64,000 nt of DNA, from NCBI RefSeq assembly GCF_004339465.1, contig NZ_SMFY01000001.1, forward strand, positions 1,302,001 to 1,366,000. Reading direction: 5' to 3'. The DNA is from Ancylobacter aquaticus (GTDB lineage Bacteria; Pseudomonadota; Alphaproteobacteria; Rhizobiales; Xanthobacteraceae). The translations under genes were made by a program, and so were the position numbers. The notes below the pieces were generated by a model that ran no database searches, was not told the DNA's origin, and was given only the letters and a program-made list of their open reading frames with translations. How positions within the stretch are numbered: position 1 is the stretch's first letter; each line of letters begins with the position of its first letter. Of the stretch, positions 17,731-24,531 are shown piece after piece.

Positions 17731-18951
17731 TCAGAACCCCATCGGCGGCGGGCCGGGCATGCCGGAAGTGGAGGGCGCAACGCTCGCCGTATCGCCCGTC
17801 ACCACCCGCTCGCCCTCCGACAGGCCGGCGCGAATTTCGGCCACGGTCTTGTCGTTGAGGCCGATCTCGACAGTGCGGGTCTCCACCCCGCCGTCGGCGC
17901 CCAGCACCCGTACCTCGTAGCGCCCTTCGGGGCTGCGGGCACCCAGCGCCATGGCGGGGATGGTGAGCACGCCGGTGGCGGTGCCGACGACGATATGCAC
18001 TTCCGCCGTCATGTAGGTGCGCAGCCGCCCTTCCGGGTTCGGCACGTTGAACAGGCCATTGTAGTAGATGGCCGACGTGCTGCTGCCGGACGTGCTGGCC
18101 GAAGACGAGGTGCCGGTGCTGGAGGAGAAGCTGTCGTCGCTCTTGATCGATTCCGGCGCTGGTTCGATGAAGGCCAGCTCCGTCTCGTAGCGGCGGGTGC
18201 CCTCGCCGACGATGGTGAAATAGGCCCGCTGGCCGGGGGCGGTGCGCACCACGTCGGCTTCGGAGATTTCCGCCCGCACGGTCATCATGTCGAGCCGGCC
18301 GAGTACCATGATCGTGGGGGCGGACTGGGCGGCATTCACCGTCTGGCCCTCCTGGCTGACGATGGCCAGCACGGTGCCGTCGATGGGCGCGGTGATGCGG
18401 GTGTAACCGAGATTGGACTGGGCGTTCTCGACCGCGACCTCGGCCTCGATGATCTGCGCCTTCAGCTGGTCGATCTGCGCGCGGGTTGCCTTCACATCGG
18501 CTTCGGCGGCCTCGAAATCGGCTTGCGACACGATCTTGTTTGTCACCATGGAGGCGCGACGCTCAAGGATCAGCACGTCGCGGTGCAGCAGCGCTTCCTT
18601 CTCCACGAGTTGCGCGCGCACATTGTCGAGCGCCGCCCGGGCGGTGCGCAGGGCGTTGTCCTGCAGCACGGAATCGATCTCGGCGAGGAGTTCGCCCGCC
18701 TTTACCTGCTGGCCGAGCGTGACCGGCACACGGGTGATACGGCCCGAGGCCTGAGCACCGACGGCCACCAGCTTGACCGGCTTGAGCGTGCCAGTCGCGA
18801 GCACCGCCTCTTCCACATCGCCGCGCTCCACCCGCGCTGTCACCAGCGTCGCGGCGGGGTCGGTGGTCCAATGGCGGCGCGTGCCGTAGGCGCCGGCCGG
18901 AACTATGAGAAACGCCGCCAGCAGAAGCGGCGTGACAAGCCTGCCCTTCAC
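17731..18951 (-). CDS. macA: MacA-like periplasmic adaptor
   Basis: This 406-residue adaptor links the MacB pump to an outer-membrane channel. It begins with a membrane/signal segment (about residues 5-22). The lipoyl parts VGAQASGRITRVPVTLGQQVKAG and ITAPIDGTVLAIVSQEGQTV flank a long coiled-coil hairpin (about residues 95-180). Residues 271-294 form a Ser/Thr-rich insertion (SDDSFSSSTGTSSSASTSGS and on) within the beta-barrel region, longer than usual for MacA. It is the first gene of the pair. The C-terminus ends in a Pro/Gly-rich tail, PPPMGF. Confidence 0.88.
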   Translation of the reverse strand: MKGRLVTPLLLAAFLIVPAGAYGTRRHWTTDPAATLVTARVERGDVEEAVLATGTLKPVKLVAVGAQASGRITRVPVTLGQQVKAGELLAEIDSVLQDNALRTARAALDNVRAQLVEKEALLHRDVLILERRASMVTNKIVSQADFEAAEADVKATRAQIDQLKAQIIEAEVAVENAQSNLGYTRITAPIDGTVLAIVSQEGQTVNAAQSAPTIMVLGRLDMMTVRAEISEADVVRTAPGQRAYFTIVGEGTRRYETELAFIEPAPESIKSDDSFSSSTGTSSSASTSGSSTSAIYYNGLFNVPNPEGRLRTYMTAEVHIVVGTATGVLTIPAMALGARSPEGRYEVRVLGADGGVETRTVEIGLNDKTVAEIRAGLSEGERVVTGDTASVAPSTSGMPGPPPMGF

Positions 18952-19183
18952 TCTTCCTCACTCGGTTCAGCCCCCGCCTGAAGGGCGAGCCGGGTTGAGG
19001 TAGCGCGGGCCGATTGCCCGGCTGTTTCCCGCGAGGTTACGAAGAAAGGCGTTTTGTGTCCCGGGATTGCCCGGGGCAGGGTCAGCAATGCTGGTTGATG
19101 CATCCGCCACCGCGCGCCAGCGGGGGCGGTCGCGCATAGGTCGCACCGGCCGGGCGCGGGTCGCATGTGGAACGCCGACACAA

Positions 19184-19200
19184 GTTAACGCCGCGTTAAC
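19184..19200. promoter_or_regulatory. Perfect palindromic CtrA-type box (TTAA-N7-TTAA)
   Basis: The bases GTTAACGC-C-GCGTTAAC form a 17-base palindrome. Within it TTAA (19185-19188), seven bases, then TTAAC (19196-19200) match the CtrA consensus TTAA-N7-TTAAC of alphaproteobacteria exactly. It lies 65 bases before the start codon chosen for the trimeric autotransporter, a plausible promoter distance. Direct cell-cycle control of the adhesin is inference. The palindrome could also serve another regulator. The rest of the 314-base gap between the divergent macA-like and adhesin genes shows no gene. Confidence 0.55.
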
Positions 19201-19265
19201 CATGCTGCCCCGATCCTGCCATCGTTGCGTTGCGGGTGCACCGCACGGCGAATCGAGTACGGTTG

Positions 19266-20492
19266 ATGCGACGGCGCCTTTTCACGACATGCGGATCGGC
19301 GATGCTCGCCCTGTGGGCGGAGTTTGCATCCTTGCCGGCTGCCGCTGAAGATATCAGCTGCCAGCTCACGGCCACGGCCCTGCAGTGCGGCGGCGTGGCG
19401 AGCGGCACCGATTCCACCGCCATCGGCGAGGATGCGCAGGCCACGCAGGCTGGCACCACCGCCGTCGGGCAGGGCTCGCGCGCTTTCTCCGAGAATGCCA
19501 GCGCCTTCGGCCAGCTTGCCGTGGCCAATGGCGTCTCCTCCACCGCCATCGGCTGGAGCGCCACCGCCAATGGCGAGGAAGCGACCGCGTCCGGCCAGAG
19601 CGCCGTCGCCAATGCCGCCTTCTCCTCGGCCTTTGGCAGCGGCGCGAGCGCCAATGGGATCGCGTCGTCCGCACTCGGCCAGGACGCGCTGGCCAATGGC
19701 ACCAACGCCACGGCCGTGGGGCAGGGCGCGCGTGCCAACGCTTCCGCCACCACTGCCGTTGGTCAGGGAGCCGTTGCCAATGCGGCGAATGCCACGGCTC
19801 TGGGTACGGGCGCCACCGCCAACGGCGCCGGCTCCACCGCGCTCGGGCAGGGCGCCGTCGCCAATGCGGACAATGCCACGGCGCTCGGCTTCGGCGCGAC
19901 GGCCAATGGTGCGGGGGCCACTGCCCTCGGGCAGAATGCGGTCGCCGCCGGCGCGGGCTCGGCCGCCGTGGGCCAGAACGCCAATGCCTCCGCCGCTCAG
20001 TCCAGCGCGATCGGCTATGGTTCCACCGCCGCCTATGAGGGGTCGACGGCCATCGGTGCCGGGGCCTCCACCACCCGCGCCAACCAGGTCGCGCTGGGAA
20101 CCGGCAGTTCCACCTACACCATGTCCGGCATCACCTCCGGCGCCAGCCGAGCGGCGCAGAGCGGGGCGGTGCAGATCGTCACCACCGACGCCGCCGGCAA
20201 CCTTGCCAGCGCCAACACGGCGGACCTTTTCGACCTGCGGCCGGTGTGGGCCGAGATCGACCGTGTCAGCGAGGGTGTCGCCATGGCGATGGCGATGGAC
20301 ACGCCGCCTCTGCCCACCGGGAAGAACATGGCGCTGAGCGCCCAATGGGGCACGTTCGGCGGCCAGAACGCGCTGGCCCTCTCCAGTATCGCGCGGATTC
20401 ACGACGATTCCTTCTTCGTCACCGGCAGCATCGGCATAGGGCTCAACGAAGGCACGGTCGGCGGCAAGGCCGGCGTGCTGTTCGCGTGGTGA
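19266..20492 (+). CDS. YadA-type trimeric autotransporter adhesin, compact form
   Basis: The protein would form a trimer at the cell surface and mediate attachment. I start it at the ATG at 19266 (408 aa), since this gives a signal peptide ending near PAAAED. Residues about 35-285 are tandem YadA head units of roughly 14 residues, such as ANATALGTGATANGAGSTAL, each with an xAxGxxAxA turn. A short linking segment (VWAEIDRVSEGVAMAMAMD) leads straight into the YadA membrane anchor, whose four strands begin at GKNMALSAQWGTFGGQNALA and end in Trp. There is almost no coiled-coil stalk, so this is an unusually short adhesin. The DNA repeats follow the protein repeats. Confidence 0.85.
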   Translation: MRRRLFTTCGSAMLALWAEFASLPAAAEDISCQLTATALQCGGVASGTDSTAIGEDAQATQAGTTAVGQGSRAFSENASAFGQLAVANGVSSTAIGWSATANGEEATASGQSAVANAAFSSAFGSGASANGIASSALGQDALANGTNATAVGQGARANASATTAVGQGAVANAANATALGTGATANGAGSTALGQGAVANADNATALGFGATANGAGATALGQNAVAAGAGSAAVGQNANASAAQSSAIGYGSTAAYEGSTAIGAGASTTRANQVALGTGSSTYTMSGITSGASRAAQSGAVQIVTTDAAGNLASANTADLFDLRPVWAEIDRVSEGVAMAMAMDTPPLPTGKNMALSAQWGTFGGQNALALSSIARIHDDSFFVTGSIGIGLNEGTVGGKAGVLFAW

Positions 20493-20497
20493 GGCCC

Positions 20498-21124
20498 ATG
20501 CGGCGCCACGCCCCCTTGCCGGTTCTCATGCTCGTTCTGGCCCTGCTGGTGCCAGAGTTGGCCCGCGCACAGGAAAAGCAAGCCGACGCCATTCCCCAGC
20601 CGGCGGTGCTGCTGGCCCTGTTGCGCGGCACGCTGATGGCGCTCAACCAGGCCAATATCACCGGCAATTATTCGGTGCTGCGCGACCTTGCGACGCCATC
20701 CTTCCGCGATGCCAATTCGAGTGCCGCGCTTGCCGATCGCTTTCGCCCGTGGCGCGAAGGCCGGCTCGACTTTGCCGCCGTGTTGCTGCTCGATGCCAAG
20801 CTGTCGGCGGCGCCAGCCATCGGGTCGGATGGCGCGTTGCGTCTGCGCGGCCATTTCCCCACCGCGCCGCTGAAGATCGGCTTCGATATCGCCTTTCTGC
20901 CGGTGGACGGACATTGGCGCCTGGGCGACATCGCCGCCGAACCGCTTGAGCCGGAGGTGACGGGATCTGTCGCCCGCGCGGTGGAGACGCCGGCTCGGCC
21001 GGTGCCGGCCACTCCTGTCCAAGCCACCGCGACCGGCACGACCGCGACATTCAGCCTGCCGGTTCTGCCCCCCGCCGCGAGCCTCGGCATTCCACTTCCC
21101 CCCGGCGACCGTCCGCGCAGCTAG
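20498..21124 (+). CDS. Small secreted protein downstream of the trimeric autotransporter (unrecognised)
   Basis: The 208-residue protein has a clear signal peptide (MRRHAPLPVLMLVLALLVPE, cleavage near ARA-Q). A compact domain follows (about residues 45-150, with ALNQANITGNYSVLRDLATP and FLPVDGHWRLGDIAAEPLEP), then a Pro/Ala/Thr-rich tail. The alternating helix and strands of the domain could be NTF2-like, which I cannot confirm. Its start is either the ATG at 20498 or a GTG at 20489 that overlaps the adhesin stop. The tight linkage suggests one operon and perhaps a helper role in adhesin assembly, comparable in position only to the accessory genes of other YadA-type operons. Confidence 0.6.
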   Translation: MRRHAPLPVLMLVLALLVPELARAQEKQADAIPQPAVLLALLRGTLMALNQANITGNYSVLRDLATPSFRDANSSAALADRFRPWREGRLDFAAVLLLDAKLSAAPAIGSDGALRLRGHFPTAPLKIGFDIAFLPVDGHWRLGDIAAEPLEPEVTGSVARAVETPARPVPATPVQATATGTTATFSLPVLPPAASLGIPLPPGDRPRS

Positions 21125-21211
21125 AGAGCGATGCGATCAGATTGAAGTAGTCTGACCGCTGAATCGCCCTCCATCTCTCCGATAGAGCACACGCACGCAC
21201 TCGGGATTGTC

Positions 21212-22171
21212 CTATGGCGGTGCGGGGACGGTCGGATACCCCTCCAGCGGCGCGCTGGGGAGACTGGGCGTAGCTTCGGAGGGAACCGACGCGGCGCGGG
21301 GCGCGCGCTCCATTGTCCGCGCCGGTGCCGGCGGCGGGGCGCTGGGCCCGCCCGGCCCGAAATCCGCGTCGGGATAGACGATCGGCCCGCCGATCCGGCC
21401 AAGCTCGGGTGGGGCCGGTAGCGGGCGACCATAAGGCTGCCAACTGCGCGGCAGGAAATAGCCATTTATGGTGTAGCGGTACATGATCCGCAGGAGCGAT
21501 GCCTCCGTCGCGCCGCCCTGGCAGAAGCGCAGGCGCACCGACAGCACGCCGCGATCCCCCATCAGAACGTTGACCCGATCCTGCCCCTGGATGCGCTGCC
21601 AGGCATACAGGCACAGATCGCGCCCTTGCCCATGGCCTAGCGCGTAGCCGAACGGCCCATAGCGGTTCTGCACGAAATAGGTCGAGGGGCGCATGTCGAT
21701 GCCCGGCAGGGCCTTCTCCATCTCCTCGGCGAGCGCGTCTTCGGCGAGGAAAGTATCGCTCTTGAGGTTCTCGGGCCCGGTGCGTCCCTCCACCGGGCCG
21801 AAGAAGGTGACGTGAAAGGCGTTCTGGCCGGGCGTCGCCGCCTCGGTGGCGAGCATCACCTCCTGCTGCAGCGCATTGGCGAAGCGGGTCTCGATGACGC
21901 CGATGACGCGGGGACCGCCCGGCTCCGGGATAACGAGCGATTCGACCGTCGGCACCTCGATCGCCATCGTGGCGACTATCGGGGCTCCGCCGCGCCCTGT
22001 CACGCAGCCTCCCGCCAGTAATAGGCAGCCCATGGCGAGAACACGCCGGGGCAAGCTTCGACCGCGTGCCTGCGTAGCGCGTGCCCCCGCGCGATGCACC
22101 GCGTCGCCGCCCGGGCCTGGGTTCAGGCGGGGCATGGCGGGCCTGTCAGTCTCACAAAACGAATCACCCAT
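21212..22171 (-). CDS. bcsN: Cellulose biosynthesis protein BcsN (lipoprotein-like)
   Basis: The product resembles BcsN, a poorly understood accessory protein of type III (Agrobacterium-like) cellulose synthesis loci. A hydrophobic stretch ending in LLLAGGC near residue 55 looks like a lipoprotein signal. The body has the IVIPEP-type strand, RFANALQQEVMLATEAATPGQN, a GYALGHGQGRDLCLYAWQRI block and RLRFCQGGA. The tail is Pro-rich. Several starts are possible (22171, 22135, or one closer to the lipobox), and I give the longest. It is transcribed away from bcsA across a 167-base promoter region. Family and position agree well. Confidence 0.75.
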   Translation of the reverse strand: MGDSFCETDRPAMPRLNPGPGGDAVHRAGARATQARGRSLPRRVLAMGCLLLAGGCVTGRGGAPIVATMAIEVPTVESLVIPEPGGPRVIGVIETRFANALQQEVMLATEAATPGQNAFHVTFFGPVEGRTGPENLKSDTFLAEDALAEEMEKALPGIDMRPSTYFVQNRYGPFGYALGHGQGRDLCLYAWQRIQGQDRVNVLMGDRGVLSVRLRFCQGGATEASLLRIMYRYTINGYFLPRSWQPYGRPLPAPPELGRIGGPIVYPDADFGPGGPSAPPPAPARTMERAPRAASVPSEATPSLPSAPLEGYPTVPAPP

Positions 22172-22338
22172 TCTGCCAATCTAGCGCCCTGAGGCCGCGG
22201 CAGAAACGGTCAAAGAGCGAACAAGATATTCGCGGAAGTGATGACCCTACGAAATCTCGCCTCGTCTAGCGGCTTGCGACTAATCTCAGGGTAACGTAAG
22301 AGCCGCCGCTAAGGCGACTGCGGAGAGCTGCCAGAATT

Positions 22339-24531
22339 ATGAATAGGAAGTGGCTTACTGGTGTCTGGGTACTTTTGATCGCTCTGGTAGCGTTCATCAT
22401 CACCTTGCCCGTTAACTTGCAGGCTCAGCTTGTTACCGGCTGTATTGTGATTCTACTAATTGTTTTTTTGAAAATGTTCGCGCCTGAAGGGGTTCCGCGC
22501 ATGGTCGCGTTGGCCCTTGGTACGGCAATGGTATTTAGATATGTATACTGGCGGACGACATCAACATTGCCGCCCATGGAAGAATTGGCCAATTTCATTC
22601 CCGCGCTGCTGCTCTACGGCGCGGAAATGTACAGCGTCGCCCTGATGGGGCTGAGCTTGTTTGTCGTCTCGTCGCCCCAGCCGCCACGAACCGCTCCGGT
22701 CATCGCATCCGGCAGGGAGCCGACGGTCGATATCTTCGTTCCAAGCTATAATGAGGATGCCGGCCTGCTCGCCACCACGCTGGCCGCCGCCTCGGCGATC
22801 GATTATCCCCGCGATCGGTTCACGGTGTGGCTGCTGGACGATGGCGGTACTGACCAGAAGTGCGAGCAGCACGATCTGCCGGCAGCCCGCGAGGCACAAA
22901 TGCGCCGGGAAACGCTAACCGAGCTTTGTCGCGAACTCGGGGTGAACTATCTCACCCGCCCGCGAAACGAGTACGCTAAGGCCGGCAATCTCAACCACGG
23001 CCTCGCTCATTCCAGCGGCGAGCTCATCGTCGTTTTCGATGCTGACCATGCGCCGGCACGTTCGTTCCTGCGCGAGACCATCGGCTATTTCAACGAGGAC
23101 CCGCGCCTGTTCCTCGTCCAGACGCCGCATTTCTTCATCAATCCCGATCCGGTCGAGCGCAGCCTCGACACTTGGCGCCGCATGCCGTCGGAAAACGAGA
23201 TGTTTTACGGCGTTATCCAGCGCGGCCTCGACCGATGGGGTGGCGCGTTCTTCTGTGGCTCGGCGGCGGTACTGCGCCGCGAGGCCCTGCGGGAGACGGA
23301 CGGCTTCGCCCATTCGTCCATCACCGAGGATTGCGAGACGGCGCTCACGCTGCATGCGCGCGGCTGGCACAGCGTGTATGTGGACACTCCGCTCATCGCC
23401 GGGCTGCAGCCGGAGACCTTCGCTAGCTTCATTGGCCAGCGCTCGCGTTGGGCGCAGGGCATGTACCAGATCCTCCGCTTTCATTTCCCGCTGTTCCGTT
23501 CGGGTCTGACCATGGCGCAGCGCATCTGCTACATGTCCAGCATCCTGTTCTGGTTCTTTCCGATCTCGCGAGCCATCTTCCTCGTTTCTCCTTTCTTCTA
23601 TCTATTTTTCTCTCTAGAAATATTCAACGGGTCTGGCGCCGAATTCGTCGCCTATACGGCTGTCTACCTTCTCATAAATCTTTTCATCCAGAGCTATCTC
23701 TACGGAAAATACCGCTGGCCGTGGTTTTCCGAACTTTATGAATACATACAGACTGTTTATCTTCTGCCGGCGCTTCTGTCTGTGATGATCAATCCAAAGA
23801 AGCCGACCTTCAAGGTGACGTCGAAAGGCGAAACCATTGATGAGAACCGCATCTCGGAAATTGGCCTTCCGTTCTTCGTTATCTTCGTCATCCAGATCAT
23901 CGCGGTGTTCGTGACCTTCTGGCGGATTGCGACGGAGCCCTACTCGGCCGACATCACCATCGTCGTCGGCATGTGGAACCTGCTCAATCTGATCATCTCG
24001 GGCTGCGCCCTCGGCGTGGTGTCCGAAAGGGCTGCCAAGCGGCACAGCCAGCGCATGGCCATCACCCGGCGTTGCAGCCTGCTGATCGATGGCGTCGAAG
24101 TGCCCGCCGTGATCGAGAACGTCTCCATGGGCGGCGTGCGCATTCGCACGGAGCTTCCCGCCGATGCGAAGGCGCGCGTCGGCATGCACGCCGTGGTTCG
24201 GGTGACACCGCCCGACGCGTGCATCAGCGACACGCTGCCGATCCTTGTGCGCAAGGTTGCCCTTAGTGAGGGGGCGGTGGTGCTGGGAGCCCAGTTCAAC
24301 GCGAAGTGTGCCGCCCATTACCAGCTGATCGCCGACCTCATTTTCGCCAATGCGGACGAGTGGAAAAAATTCCAGGCGGGGAGGCGGAATAATCCCGGCG
24401 TGTTGCGCGGCACGGTGATGTTCGTGATGATTGCGGGCTTCCAGACCCTGCGCGGCCTCGCCTATGTCACTCAGCTCGAAAAGCTGACGCGCCGCTTCGC
24501 ACCGGGCCTTTTCGCGAGGGCGCCGCGATGA
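22339..24531 (+). CDS. bcsA: Cellulose synthase catalytic subunit BcsA
   Basis: This inner-membrane GT2 glycosyltransferase polymerises UDP-glucose into beta-1,4-glucan and extrudes it. The 730-residue protein has N-terminal helices and the D,D,D,QxxRW motifs: the LLDDGGTD segment, FDADHAP (about residue 235), the TED catalytic base in SSITEDCETA and QRSRWAQG. More helices follow, then a C-terminal PilZ domain with RR near RRCSLLID and the ENVSMGG motif that binds cyclic di-GMP, so activity is probably controlled by that second messenger. The start is the ATG at 22339, behind a GGAGAG site. The first 200 bases are noticeably less GC-rich than the rest. It overlaps bcsB by 4 bases. Confidence 0.95.
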   Translation: MNRKWLTGVWVLLIALVAFIITLPVNLQAQLVTGCIVILLIVFLKMFAPEGVPRMVALALGTAMVFRYVYWRTTSTLPPMEELANFIPALLLYGAEMYSVALMGLSLFVVSSPQPPRTAPVIASGREPTVDIFVPSYNEDAGLLATTLAAASAIDYPRDRFTVWLLDDGGTDQKCEQHDLPAAREAQMRRETLTELCRELGVNYLTRPRNEYAKAGNLNHGLAHSSGELIVVFDADHAPARSFLRETIGYFNEDPRLFLVQTPHFFINPDPVERSLDTWRRMPSENEMFYGVIQRGLDRWGGAFFCGSAAVLRREALRETDGFAHSSITEDCETALTLHARGWHSVYVDTPLIAGLQPETFASFIGQRSRWAQGMYQILRFHFPLFRSGLTMAQRICYMSSILFWFFPISRAIFLVSPFFYLFFSLEIFNGSGAEFVAYTAVYLLINLFIQSYLYGKYRWPWFSELYEYIQTVYLLPALLSVMINPKKPTFKVTSKGETIDENRISEIGLPFFVIFVIQIIAVFVTFWRIATEPYSADITIVVGMWNLLNLIISGCALGVVSERAAKRHSQRMAITRRCSLLIDGVEVPAVIENVSMGGVRIRTELPADAKARVGMHAVVRVTPPDACISDTLPILVRKVALSEGAVVLGAQFNAKCAAHYQLIADLIFANADEWKKFQAGRRNNPGVLRGTVMFVMIAGFQTLRGLAYVTQLEKLTRRFAPGLFARAPR

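Noticed and set aside
19385..20038. Arg-rich frames overlapping the adhesin repeats
   Set aside because: They are out-of-frame readings of the periodic YadA-head DNA, not a second gene.
19400..20100. Possible CRISPR or tandem-repeat array
   Set aside because: The repeat period follows codons of the YadA head units and the copies are degenerate. There are no constant repeats with unique spacers.
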